From the NCBI GenBank assembly GCA_958296165.1, contig OY282447.1, positions 4,501,154 through 4,565,153 on the forward strand: a stretch of DNA of 64,000 nt. Reading direction: 5' to 3'. Positions within the stretch are counted from its first letter, which is position 1; every line of letters begins with the position of its first letter. Position numbers and translations under genes: made by a program. The notes under the pieces were generated by a model that had not been told where the DNA came from, did not search any database, and was given only the letters and a program-made list of their open reading frames with translations. Positions 27,375-35,853 of this stretch are shown here, in pieces. The stretch is from an uncultured Pseudomonadales bacterium (GTDB taxonomy: Bacteria; Pseudomonadota; Gammaproteobacteria; Pseudomonadales; Azotimanducaceae).

Positions 27375-30017
27375 TCATAAGCCGGCGACTCGTCCGTCCT
27401 CATCCAGTCCGATGTCGAGCGCCGCCGGGCGGCGTGGCAGGCCCGGCATGGTCATGATGTTGCCGCAGATGGCCACAACGAAGCCAGCGCCAGCGCAGAG
27501 ACGGGCTTCGCGCACCGGCAGAACGTGGCCGCTTGGGGCGCCGAGCGCTCGTTGGTCCGCCGAGAAGCTGTATTGCGTCTTGGCGACGCAGACGGGCAGA
27601 TGGCCATAGCCTAGACGCTCGAAATCGTCCAGCTGGCGCGCGGCGGCAGCGTCAAGAGCGACTGCGCTGGCGCCGTAGATGCGGGTGGCCACCGTGTGCA
27701 GCTTTTCCCGCAACGGCAAGTCGTCGGGATAGAGAAGCTGCACATCGCTCCGTTGGCCGTTCAGCGTATCGAGCACGGCGCGAGCCAACGCTTCTGCACC
27801 GGCGCCGCCGTTCTCCCAATGCGTCGCAACGACGCTCGCTGCGCCGCCGGCGGCAGCTACATCTTCAACAGCCGCCAGTTCGGCGTCCGTGTCGGAGGCG
27901 AAGCGATTGATCGCTACCACCGGTGCGAGCGCGAACCGGCGCAAGTTGTCGATGTGGCGAGTCAGATTCGCAGCACCCGCCCGCACAGCCGCGACATTCG
28001 GCTCGGCTAGATCGCTCGCGACGATGCCGCCGTGCATCTTGAGCGCTCGCACGGTACACACCAGCACGGCCGCTGCCGGGCGCAGGCCGGATTGGCGGCA
28101 TTTGATGTTGAGGAACTTCTCCGCACCCAGATCCGCACCGAAGCCGGCCTCGGTAACCACGACGTCCGAAAGCGCCAGCGCGGTCCGAGTGGCGACTACG
28201 GAGTTGCAGCCGTGCGCGATGTTGGCGAACGGGCCGCCGTGAACGAAGGCCGGATTGCCTTCCAGACTCTGCACCAAGTTAGGCTGCAAGGCGTCGGTGA
28301 GCAAAGCTGCCGCGGCGCCGGCAGCACCGAGTTCGCCGGCGCTCACGGGCTCGCCGTCGTAGCGGCGGGCCAACACAATGCGAGCCAGGCGCTCCTGCAA
28401 ATCTGCCTGATCCTGGGCCAAGCACAGCACCGCCATCACCTCGGAAGCGGCGGTGATGTCGAAGCCGCCCGTGCGGCGCTTGCCGCGACCGACGTTCATG
28501 TCAATGTCGCGCAACGCTCGGTCGTTGAGGTCGATGGCGCGACGCCAAACGACCGTCGCCGGGTCGATGCCGAGCTTGTTGCCCCAGTAAAGGTGGTTGT
28601 CGAGCATCGCCGCGAGCAGGTTGTTGGCGGCCGTGACGGCGTGCAGGTCGCCGTTGAAGTGCAGGTTGATGTCTGCCATCGGCGCGATTTGCGACCAGCC
28701 GCCGCCGGTGGCGCCGCCCTTCGCGCCGAAGCACGGGCCCAACGAAGGTTCTCGCAAACAAACCGTCGCGGACGTACCCAGCCGATTCAGCGCATCCGCA
28801 AGACCGATGCTGGTAGTGGTCTTGCCTTCGCCAGCCGCGGTAGGCGAGATGGCGGTCACCAGCACCAGCTTGCCCTGCGGTCGGGCCGTCAGTCCCGGCA
28901 GCGCCGCCAACGACAGCTTGGCCTTGTAGTGACCGAACGGAATCAGGTGTTCGGCACCGATGCGCAGGCGCTCCTGCGCCAACGGCAGGATTGGTCGCAG
29001 CGGCACGGACGCGGCAATCTCTTGGTCCGTCGCCTCTGGCGGCCTCGGCCGGTGCGCGGGCGCCGGTCGATGCAGCAGCGGCGGTCGATGCGCCAGCGCC
29101 GCGAAGCGTTGCGGGAGCGCGGCCGGCCGTGGGCCGGTCTCACGGCGCTGGCTGCGCAGCCAACGCGCCGCGGTCGGCAAGCCGCCGAAGGCGAACAGGT
29201 GGATGCCGGCCAAGGGGGACTCGGGTTGCGAAGCCCGATGGGTGGCCAGATCGCGCAGCAGCGCATCCGGCGACCAGTTGCCGAACAGCCGCACCACGCC
29301 CGGTCGGCGGGTCAACGCCTGCACGGACGCGCCGACGCCGCAGCGGGCGGCGAAGGTAATCAAGGTGCGCAACCGAGCCGGCCCAGGCAGCCCGATGCGC
29401 ACCGACAGGCCGGTGTCGTGCAACTCCCTCAACCATGCGATGGCCGGCGCCGCAGCGAATACGAACTGCGTGACGAACCACATTTCGGTATCGGTAGCGG
29501 CGGCATATTCACGCTTGCGCCACATGGCCGCCTTCAAGTCGGCCGCGCTCGCCTTTGGATGGCCTTCGGGATGCGCCGCTACGGCGAGGCGGCGGAAGCC
29601 GTGCTCGAGCAGCTTGCCGGAGTCTAGTACCGCCAGCGCATCGCGATAGGCGCCGGCCGGCCGTGCCGCATCGCCGGCGACGAGCAGCAACGAATCGACC
29701 CCGGCTGCGGCAAGTTGGGCAAGGCGCGCGTCAAGCATCTTTGCGTCGCGAATCGTACGCGCCGCGAGATGCGGCACCGGCACCATGCCCGCGTCCAGCA
29801 GCCGTCCGCAGGCCGCCACGGTTTCCTGCCAACGCGCCTTGGGCGGAAACGGCACGTAGACCTCCGTGCCTGGGAGCAAGTGATCCGTCAGGCGGTCGTA
29901 ACCGGCCAGTTGGCGCGGCGCCAGTTCCAGCGAAGCGCTGCGCGCCAACTCGCGCTGCTGCGCACTGGCCGCCGCGTGGTCGGGCCACGGCGCAGCCGCC
30001 TGAGCTTGGGCATGCAC
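27375..30017 (-). CDS. Fusion of methylenetetrahydrofolate reductase-like and formate-tetrahydrofolate ligase domains
   Basis: 880 residues from the GTG at 30017 with GGAG six bases upstream. Residues about 25-292 are MTHFR-like: ARSASLELAPRQL (the catalytic S-x-E), LLLVAGDAARP, AAHPEGHPKASAADLKA and EMWFVTQFVFAA (flavin/folate-binding). A Pro/Arg-rich linker (293-328) joins residues 329-880, a complete FTHFS: HYKAKLSLAALPGL, LVTAISPTAAGEGKTTTSIG (ATP loop), EPSLGPCFGAKGGATGGGW, EVMAVLCLAQD, GFGADLGAEKFLNIKC and ICGNIMTMPGLPRRPAA. The chain holds the first and last steps of 5-methyl-THF oxidation to formate. The middle step (FolD) is not seen. Neighbours are a methyltransferase (3 bases away) and the DMGDH-like enzyme. 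Confidence 0.93.
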   Translation of the reverse strand: MHAQAQAAAPWPDHAAASAQQRELARSASLELAPRQLAGYDRLTDHLLPGTEVYVPFPPKARWQETVAACGRLLDAGMVPVPHLAARTIRDAKMLDARLAQLAAAGVDSLLLVAGDAARPAGAYRDALAVLDSGKLLEHGFRRLAVAAHPEGHPKASAADLKAAMWRKREYAAATDTEMWFVTQFVFAAAPAIAWLRELHDTGLSVRIGLPGPARLRTLITFAARCGVGASVQALTRRPGVVRLFGNWSPDALLRDLATHRASQPESPLAGIHLFAFGGLPTAARWLRSQRRETGPRPAALPQRFAALAHRPPLLHRPAPAHRPRPPEATDQEIAASVPLRPILPLAQERLRIGAEHLIPFGHYKAKLSLAALPGLTARPQGKLVLVTAISPTAAGEGKTTTSIGLADALNRLGTSATVCLREPSLGPCFGAKGGATGGGWSQIAPMADINLHFNGDLHAVTAANNLLAAMLDNHLYWGNKLGIDPATVVWRRAIDLNDRALRDIDMNVGRGKRRTGGFDITAASEVMAVLCLAQDQADLQERLARIVLARRYDGEPVSAGELGAAGAAAALLTDALQPNLVQSLEGNPAFVHGGPFANIAHGCNSVVATRTALALSDVVVTEAGFGADLGAEKFLNIKCRQSGLRPAAAVLVCTVRALKMHGGIVASDLAEPNVAAVRAGAANLTRHIDNLRRFALAPVVAINRFASDTDAELAAVEDVAAAGGAASVVATHWENGGAGAEALARAVLDTLNGQRSDVQLLYPDDLPLREKLHTVATRIYGASAVALDAAAARQLDDFERLGYGHLPVCVAKTQYSFSADQRALGAPSGHVLPVREARLCAGAGFVVAICGNIMTMPGLPRRPAALDIGLDEDGRVAGL

Positions 30018-30020
30018 AAC

Positions 30021-31355
30021 CTACTCCACGCTGTCCCGGCCTTTGGCACGGGCCACTTCCCGCGAGTTCGGATTGACCGACGGCCGGAACGGCACATCGA
30101 CCACCTCGGCGGATGCGCTGCCGTCTTGCCCCGACTCGTGGTAGGCGCCCGGCAGCTGCACCCGCAGCCTAGTGCCAACCGCGCGCATTTCCCACGGCAC
30201 ATAGGCCAGAGCGATATTGGTCTCCAGTTCCGGCGAGAACCACGGCGACGTGACGTAGCCCACCGGTTCGCCGCCATCGGCCGGGCCTACCAGCCAGAAA
30301 TCGTTGGCGTAGTCGGTCACCGGCCGGCCGCCGAAGACGAGACCCACCAGCACGTTCCGAAACGGCGGCTTGCCGGCTTCCATGGCGGTACGCGCAGCTT
30401 CCAAAGCCTCCTTGCCGATGTAGTCGGTGCGCTTGCGGCGCGGCACCTGATAGCCGAGGTTGCATTGGAAGGGGAGCGTCTCCTGATCCAGGTCCTGTCC
30501 CCAAGAGAGGATGCCGGCGGCGATCCGGCGATGGTGCGCCGGCGCCGTCACCATCAGGTTGTGGCGCTCGCCAGCTTCGAGCACGGCGTACCAGAGCTCC
30601 TCGGCGTAGAGCGTGGCGTCCTTGAGGTATATCTCGTAGCCCTTTTCGCCCGTAAAGCCGGTTTGCGAGACGATCACGTCTCGGCCTCGCACTTGGCCCT
30701 CCATCAGTCCGTAGAAGGGGATGTCGCGCACCCGCTCGCCGAGCAGGTCCACCAGCAGGGCCTCCGATTTCGGGCCTTGGATCTGCACCGGCGCGACGTC
30801 GATCTCGGCGATGCTCACGTTGCACTTCAAGCCGATGTTGACGCCGCGCAGCCACAACTCGATGTCGCTGTCGGCCAGCGAGAACCAGAACTCGTCTTCC
30901 GCTACGCGCAACAACACCGGATCGTTCAGCACGCCGCCGGCCTCGTTGCAGAGAATGACGTACTTGGCCTGCATGGCCGGGATGCGCTTGGCGCTGCGCG
31001 TGATCACATGGTCGACGAACCGTTCGGCGTCTGGCCCTTTCACTTGGATCTGCCGTTCCACGGCGACGTTCCAGAGCGTCACGTGGTTCACCAGCGCGTT
31101 GTACTCGACCATCGCGCCACCGTCTTCGGGGCGCACGTAGCCGCGCGGATGGTAGACGCGGTTGTAGACCGTGGCGCGCCAACAGCCGGCCTCCATCGAC
31201 AGGTGCCAGTACGGCGACTTGCGCACGCGGGTGGAGATCAGCATTCCTACCGGCGTCGGGCCGGATTGGCGCAGATTGATGGGTACGCTGCGGTCGGATT
31301 GATCGACGCTCAAGCACTGGCGCAAATCGGCGTACCGCACGGAGGATCCTGTCAT
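30021..31355 (-). CDS. GcvT-family methyltransferase, DmdA-like demethylase
   Basis: 444 residues from the ATG at 31355 (the frame is open to 31406). The GcvT fold resembles dimethylsulfoniopropionate demethylase DmdA: TVYNRVYHPRGYV, ALVNHVTLWNVAVERQIQVK, EAGGVLNDPVLLRVAEDEFW, VQIQGPKSEALLVDLLG and SQTGFTGEKGYEIYLKD. A GcvT_C domain ends the chain. DmdA and LigM-type relatives move a methyl group from a substrate to THF, giving 5-methyl-THF. Three bases later the MTHFR-FTHFS fusion begins, the enzyme that would oxidise this product. The substrate may be DMSP, a betaine or a methoxy compound; the BCCT transporter upstream favours an onium compound. Confidence 0.85.
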   Translation of the reverse strand: MTGSSVRYADLRQCLSVDQSDRSVPINLRQSGPTPVGMLISTRVRKSPYWHLSMEAGCWRATVYNRVYHPRGYVRPEDGGAMVEYNALVNHVTLWNVAVERQIQVKGPDAERFVDHVITRSAKRIPAMQAKYVILCNEAGGVLNDPVLLRVAEDEFWFSLADSDIELWLRGVNIGLKCNVSIAEIDVAPVQIQGPKSEALLVDLLGERVRDIPFYGLMEGQVRGRDVIVSQTGFTGEKGYEIYLKDATLYAEELWYAVLEAGERHNLMVTAPAHHRRIAAGILSWGQDLDQETLPFQCNLGYQVPRRKRTDYIGKEALEAARTAMEAGKPPFRNVLVGLVFGGRPVTDYANDFWLVGPADGGEPVGYVTSPWFSPELETNIALAYVPWEMRAVGTRLRVQLPGAYHESGQDGSASAEVVDVPFRPSVNPNSREVARAKGRDSVE

Positions 31356-31511
31356 GGCGCCACTCGCCTCTAAGCCGCATGGACAGGCGCACATTACTCG
31401 CAACATCCAAGCGAGCGAATGTCCATAACGCGACGCGGATTCGTCCGATTACGACACCCGGCCAAGCAGCGCAGCCAAGCCGTTGCAAGCCGCTGAAAGG
31501 AAGCGCCGTGT

Positions 31512-32480
31512 CTAGTCCACCGCGCGGCGCTCGTCGCTGGGCCGCTTGCCGTACTTCTCCACGTACCGTTTGCCGAACCACGTCGAGTTGGAAAAGCCGC
31601 AACGCATGGCGATCGTGGCGATAGACAGCGTGGTTTGCAGCAGCAACAAGCGGCCGCGGTTCAAGCGCAAGTCCAAGTAGTAGCGCAACGGCGTACAGTG
31701 CAGATGGTCTTGGAACAGCCTCTCCAGCTGGCGCCGTGAAACGCCCGCGTAGCCGGCCAGTTCGGCGAGGCTGAGCGGCTCTTCGATGTTGGCCTCCATC
31801 ATCGCCACCGCATCGACCAGCTTCGGCTGATTGCCGGCGCCGATCAAATAGTGCAACGGCAGGCGCTGGGCATCGCCTTCGGTGCGTATGCGCTCCAGCA
31901 CGAAGTGCTCCGAGATCTCCCGCGCCAGCTCTGCGCCGTGCGCTGCCGCAACGATGTGCAGCATCAGGTCCATCGAGCTGACGCCGCCCGAGCAGGTGTA
32001 GCGATCGCGATCGACGGCGAACAGGCTGGACGACACCTGCACTTGCGGGAATTGCTCGCGCAGACTGTCCGCATGCTCCCAGTGGATGGCACAGCGATAG
32101 CCGTCTAGCAGGCCGGCCGCGGCCAGTATGTGAGAGCCGGTACACAGTGCGCCCAACTGCACGCCGTGCCGCTCGAAGCGCCGCAGTGCTTCCAGCAAGG
32201 CGGCTTCGCAATACCGCTGCGGGTTTAAGCCGCCGCACACGAACAGCAGGTCTGCATCGTCGAGCGAAGCCAAGGCGCCATCCGGCAGTAGGCGTAGACC
32301 GGCGCTTGACGACACCGGCTCGCCATCCATGGTCACGCACGACCAGCGATACAGCTGCTGCCCCCTCTGCCGGTTCGCCAGCCGCATGACGGCGATGGCA
32401 TTGGTGAACGTGACCATCGTGTATTCGGGCACGGTCAGGAAAGCGATGTGGGCACGGACTGCGCCGTCGCTACGATCCAT
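31512..32480 (-). CDS. GlxA-family AraC-type transcriptional regulator (GbdR-like)
   Basis: 322 residues from the ATG at 32480. The N-terminal DJ-1/PfpI-like domain (about 10-175) has DADLLFVCGGLNPQRY and LGALCTGSHILAAAGLLDGY. The C-terminal AraC domain (about 220-320) has PLSLAELAGYAGVSRRQLER and IATIAMRCGFSNSTWFGKRY. GbdR, SouR and CdhR, which control glycine betaine, sarcosine and carnitine breakdown, have this architecture. It starts eight bases after the BCCT transporter gene and lies 156 bp upstream of the demethylase gene, so it probably activates the catabolic genes in response to the transported compound. The ligand is inferred from neighbours only. Confidence 0.88.
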   Translation of the reverse strand: MDRSDGAVRAHIAFLTVPEYTMVTFTNAIAVMRLANRQRGQQLYRWSCVTMDGEPVSSSAGLRLLPDGALASLDDADLLFVCGGLNPQRYCEAALLEALRRFERHGVQLGALCTGSHILAAAGLLDGYRCAIHWEHADSLREQFPQVQVSSSLFAVDRDRYTCSGGVSSMDLMLHIVAAAHGAELAREISEHFVLERIRTEGDAQRLPLHYLIGAGNQPKLVDAVAMMEANIEEPLSLAELAGYAGVSRRQLERLFQDHLHCTPLRYYLDLRLNRGRLLLLQTTLSIATIAMRCGFSNSTWFGKRYVEKYGKRPSDERRAVD

Positions 32481-32488
32481 GCGGCAGG

Positions 32489-34033
32489 TCACTCTTCCTT
32501 CAAGGAACGCAGCAGCGCGACCACCATCAGCGCCAATATGCCCAGCAACGGCAACGACACCACCAGCGTTGTCGATTTCGCCGCGTCCAAGGTCTCGACG
32601 ACCACCAGCCCAATCGGCAAAGGCGCAAGTGCTATCGCCCAAAACACGCGGTGCGCGCGCGTAGGGTGGCTGCCTGGCGAAAGGCCGCTGGTGGCGGACG
32701 CCGCAATGGCGTAGGAAGCCGAGTCGTAGGTCGTGGCAACGAACACCAAGCCGAGGATCAGGAATACGATCAACGGCAGGGGTTGCAGCGCCAAGGCGCC
32801 GATGGCCGCAGCGATGGCGGAGGCCGTTCGACCGTCGCGTACCAGATCCAGGAATCCGATGCCGGCGTACATGTCCATCCACATCACGCTGTTGCCCCAG
32901 ATAACGTAGAACGCGGCGCAGCCCAGCGTGCCGAAGCCGACCATGCCGAAGATCAACGTCCGCAACGTGCGCCCGCGCGAGATCCTGGTAACGAACAGGC
33001 CCATGAACGGGCCGTAGGCGATCCACCAAGCCCAATAGAAGACCGTCCAGTCCTCAACGAAGCTGCCGCTCCCCACCGCATCGGTCCAAGTATTCATGCG
33101 CACGAACTCGGTCAGCATCAAGCCGATCGACGAGGTACCCAACTCCAAAGCGAAGACGGCCGGGCCGGTGGCCAGCACCCACGCCAGGAATACGCCAGCG
33201 AGCGCCAAGTTGAGGTTGGAAAGACGCCTGATGCCGCGTTCCATACCCAGAAAGACGCTCGCCGCGAACAGCAGCACGCATGTCGCGCAAATGGCGAGCG
33301 TGAGCGTAAACGACTCCTCGATGCCAAGCAGCCGCGCCGCGGTCGCGCCCAGCATCGGCGTTGCCAACCCCAGCGATGTGCCGGTGCCGCCGATCAACGC
33401 CAGAATGAACAGCAGATCGACCGCTCGTCCCGCCGGTCGATAGGCGAAATCGCGCCCGTACAGCCCCACCAGTGCGCCGGACAAGCGCAGGTACGGCAGC
33501 CGATAGCGATAGTACGGCCACGCGATGGCGACCGTGGGCAGACAATACAGACACCACGCCGAAATGCCCCAGTGGAAGATGCCGTAGGTGGCTGCCCACT
33601 CGCGCGCCTCCAAGCTGCCCGGTGCAACGCCGAACGGCGGTTGATCCACATACGATGCCCACTCGGCGGTGGACCAATACAGCAATCCCGAGCCGATCCC
33701 CGCGCAGAACAGCATCCCCATCCAGCTCAAGGCGCCGTACTCGGGCTTCGCTTCGTCGCCAAGCACGCGCCGCCCGTGTCGACTGCACGCGAGCCAAGCT
33801 AGGAAGATGGTCGCGAACACGCACGCCCACAGGTAGAGCAGCCCGAGCGTGCCAGCAATCCAGGCGTAGGCGGTGGCGACCAGATCGGCCGCTTGCTGAG
33901 GAAAGAGAATCATCGGCACCGCGGCACCGACCACGCAAAGCACGCTGATGGCGAATACGGGCCGGTCGATCTCCACCCGACGTGGCGTCTGTGCCGAGCG
34001 AAGTTCAGTTGCGGTTCCAGTTGCGGCGGTCAC
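32489..34033 (-). CDS. BCCT-family (betaine/carnitine/choline) transporter
   Basis: 514 residues with about 12 membrane segments. Family marks are MLFCAGIGSGLLYWSTAEWA in TM3, FHWGISAWCLYCLPTVAIAW in TM4, and the TM8 signature FYWAWWIAYGPFMGLFVTRI followed by SRGRT. These carriers take up quaternary ammonium or sulfonium solutes (betaine, carnitine, choline, DMSP), mostly with Na+. It is the first gene of the minus-strand locus that continues with the GbdR-like regulator, the DmdA-like demethylase and the folate enzymes, so it most likely imports their substrate. A short tandem repeat (34088-34142) sits in its upstream region. Confidence 0.92.
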   Translation of the reverse strand: MTAATGTATELRSAQTPRRVEIDRPVFAISVLCVVGAAVPMILFPQQAADLVATAYAWIAGTLGLLYLWACVFATIFLAWLACSRHGRRVLGDEAKPEYGALSWMGMLFCAGIGSGLLYWSTAEWASYVDQPPFGVAPGSLEAREWAATYGIFHWGISAWCLYCLPTVAIAWPYYRYRLPYLRLSGALVGLYGRDFAYRPAGRAVDLLFILALIGGTGTSLGLATPMLGATAARLLGIEESFTLTLAICATCVLLFAASVFLGMERGIRRLSNLNLALAGVFLAWVLATGPAVFALELGTSSIGLMLTEFVRMNTWTDAVGSGSFVEDWTVFYWAWWIAYGPFMGLFVTRISRGRTLRTLIFGMVGFGTLGCAAFYVIWGNSVMWMDMYAGIGFLDLVRDGRTASAIAAAIGALALQPLPLIVFLILGLVFVATTYDSASYAIAASATSGLSPGSHPTRAHRVFWAIALAPLPIGLVVVETLDAAKSTTLVVSLPLLGILALMVVALLRSLKEE

Positions 34034-34087
34034 GCTGCCTCCTCCCCCAAGAGACAGTCGAGATTAGCAGACGCGACCGCCCCATGC

Positions 34088-34142
34088 CGATGTTGCCCCG
34101 ATGTTGCCCCGATGTTGCGCCGATGTCGCGCCGATGTCGCGC
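34088..34142. repeat. Five tandem 11-bp repeats upstream of the BCCT gene
   Basis: Five units of CGATGTTGCCC/CGATGTCGCGC follow each other exactly: 34088-34098, 34099-34109, 34110-34120, 34121-34131 and 34132-34142. The first two copies are identical and the last two are identical, with a graded change between. The period is one helical turn. It lies 55-110 bp upstream of the BCCT start codon. It could be a slippage repeat or a set of regulator sites. Confidence 0.85.
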
Positions 34143-34217
34143 CTCATCGCTGGCGCAGGATGTGCGAAGCGTCAGTGCCGAGCAGGCCAGGCACGGTATC
34201 AACGGCCATGTTCACCA

Positions 34218-34266
34218 AAACATACCCCTAGAAACATAAACAACGATTGATTTTAGGGGTATGTTT
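34218..34266. promoter_or_regulatory. 13-bp perfect palindrome at the start of the second AAA_14 gene
   Basis: AAACATACCCCTA at 34218-34230 is the exact reverse complement of TAGGGGTATGTTT at 34254-34266, with a 23-bp AT-rich spacer. The right arm contains the first ATG (34261) of the ATPase frame. It could be an operator or an RNA hairpin limiting translation. Confidence 0.75.
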
Positions 34267-35670
34267 CGCTACGTTATGGTTGCCATGCACCGTCATCAGC
34301 TCAACGCTCTGCACACTTGGCTGGCCACGCCGCGACGCAAGCCATTGGTTGTCCGCGGCGCACGGCAAGTGGGCAAGTCCACGTTGGTGCGGCTGTTCTG
34401 CGAGGCGGTTGGGCGTCCGCTAGTTACCGTCAACCTAGAGCGGCATGCTGATTTGGCGGAAGCGTTTGAACGGCTGCGGGCGCCGCGCACCTTGCTCAAC
34501 CTGATCGAGGCGACCGCGGATGCTCCGATTTCTGAGCACACGGTGCTCTTCATCGACGAGATTCAAGCGGCCCCTGCGGCGCTCGCGACGCTGCGCTACT
34601 TCTTCGAGGAACTTCCGAACCAGCCGGTGATTGCCGCCGGCTCGTTGATGGAGTTCACGCTTGCCGAGCGGCCCAATCCGATGCCGGTGGGCCGTGTGTC
34701 ATACCTGCACATGGGGCCGATGACGTTCACAGAGTTCCTGCACGGCCACGGCATGGAGGGCCTCGCCAAGTGGGTTGACGGGTTCGAGTGGTCGTCGAGG
34801 GGTGCGGCTGTCAATCCCGTGCTGCACGGCAGGCTCCTAGAAGCGCTCCGGCTCTATCAGTTCGTCGGCGGCATGCCAGAGGCCGTCAGCGTTTCGCACG
34901 AATCGTCGAGCCTGCGCGCCGTTCGCGACATCCAAGCCGGCATCATCGAGACCTACCGCGACGATTTCCAAAAGTACGCGGCACGGCGGGACCTCGTGCG
35001 GATGCTGCGCGTGTTCAACTTCGCCGCGCGCCAAGCGGGGCACAAGGTCAAGTACAGCAACATCTCGGCCGGCGACCAGAGCGCCACGGTGCGGCGCGAC
35101 ATCGAGCTGTTGGCGATGGCACGAGTGATCTCGAAAGTGACGCACAGCCACTGCTCCGGCCTGCCGCTGCAGGCCGAGGCGCAAGAGCGCGTGTTCAAGC
35201 TGATCTTCTTAGACGTCGGCCTGATGAATGCCCTCTGCGGGCTAAGCTGGAGCGTCCTCGCCTCCCGCTCCGCAACGGACTTGATCAACGCCGGCACCAC
35301 TGCCGAGCAGTTCATCGGTCAGCATCTGCAACATTTGCTCGCCGACAGGCCAAACCGCGAACTCACATATTGGCTGCGCGAAGGCCGCTCGAACAACGCG
35401 GAATTGGACTACGTCGCCGAGTTCGGCGGCAGGATCGTGCCTATCGAAGTGAAGGCTGGCCGAAGCGGCACGATGAAGTCGTTGCATCAGTTTGCGATGG
35501 AGAGGCAGTCGTCGCTAGCAGTACGCTTCGACGCTCAGCCACCGTCGCTGCAAGCCGTGGCGGCGGATGTGCGCAGCGGCTCGAGTTCCAAACGGGTGCG
35601 CTATCGCCTGCTCTCGTTGCCGCTATATCTGGTCGAGCGCCTGCCGAGCATTCTCAACGCGGTCGGGTAA
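34261..35670 (+). CDS. AAA_14/DUF4143 family ATPase, second copy
   Basis: 469 residues from 34261; ATG codons at 34276 and 34285 are also possible, since AGGGG sits only one base before the first ATG. Walker A is VVRGARQVGKSTLVRLF, Walker B is TVLFIDEIQAAP, and a sensor-like VIAAGSLMEFTLAE follows. The C-terminal DUF4143 domain has AELDYVAEFGGRIVPIEVKA, a PD-(D/E)XK-like core. It is a divergent paralogue of the ATPase at 2497-3753. Like that gene it stands alone and is preceded by a repeat structure. The function of this family is not established. Confidence 0.9.
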   Translation: MFRYVMVAMHRHQLNALHTWLATPRRKPLVVRGARQVGKSTLVRLFCEAVGRPLVTVNLERHADLAEAFERLRAPRTLLNLIEATADAPISEHTVLFIDEIQAAPAALATLRYFFEELPNQPVIAAGSLMEFTLAERPNPMPVGRVSYLHMGPMTFTEFLHGHGMEGLAKWVDGFEWSSRGAAVNPVLHGRLLEALRLYQFVGGMPEAVSVSHESSSLRAVRDIQAGIIETYRDDFQKYAARRDLVRMLRVFNFAARQAGHKVKYSNISAGDQSATVRRDIELLAMARVISKVTHSHCSGLPLQAEAQERVFKLIFLDVGLMNALCGLSWSVLASRSATDLINAGTTAEQFIGQHLQHLLADRPNRELTYWLREGRSNNAELDYVAEFGGRIVPIEVKAGRSGTMKSLHQFAMERQSSLAVRFDAQPPSLQAVAADVRSGSSSKRVRYRLLSLPLYLVERLPSILNAVG

Positions 35671-35792
35671 CTTGCACGTTCGCGATGTCGTCGACCGCCT
35701 GCGCCAGCGCCGAAAAGTGCCGCAACGCGAGGTCTCAAAGCGAAGGGTGTGCGACGTTTTAGTGCGCGGGGCTGCGAGCAGGGTTTGGGGAG

Positions 35793-35853
35793 TCATCGCG
35801 ATTCCCGGTTACGCTGAAGGTGTCCACCACCGAAGCGAAGGGAATCGCGATGA
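35793..35853 (+). promoter_or_regulatory. Inverted repeat enclosing the ISKra4 transposase start codon
   Basis: TCATCGCGATTCCC (35793-35806) is a perfect 14-bp reverse complement of GGGAATCGCGATGA (35840-35853). The right arm contains the ribosome site AGGGA and the ATG at 35850. In a transcript that starts outside the element, this stem would hide the start; a transcript starting inside would not contain the left arm. IS10 and IS50 use this kind of control against impinging transcription. Confidence 0.75.

Noticed and set aside
28032-29627. 531-codon plus-strand frame opposite the MTHFR-FTHFS gene
   Set aside because: No motif, Arg/Gln-rich shadow of a conserved minus-strand gene.
30169-32340. 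723-codon minus-strand frame overlapping the demethylase and regulator genes
   Set aside because: Shadow frame spanning two recognisable genes; product has no family features.
34088-34142. CRISPR or satellite array
   Set aside because: 11-bp units without spacers; too short for CRISPR.
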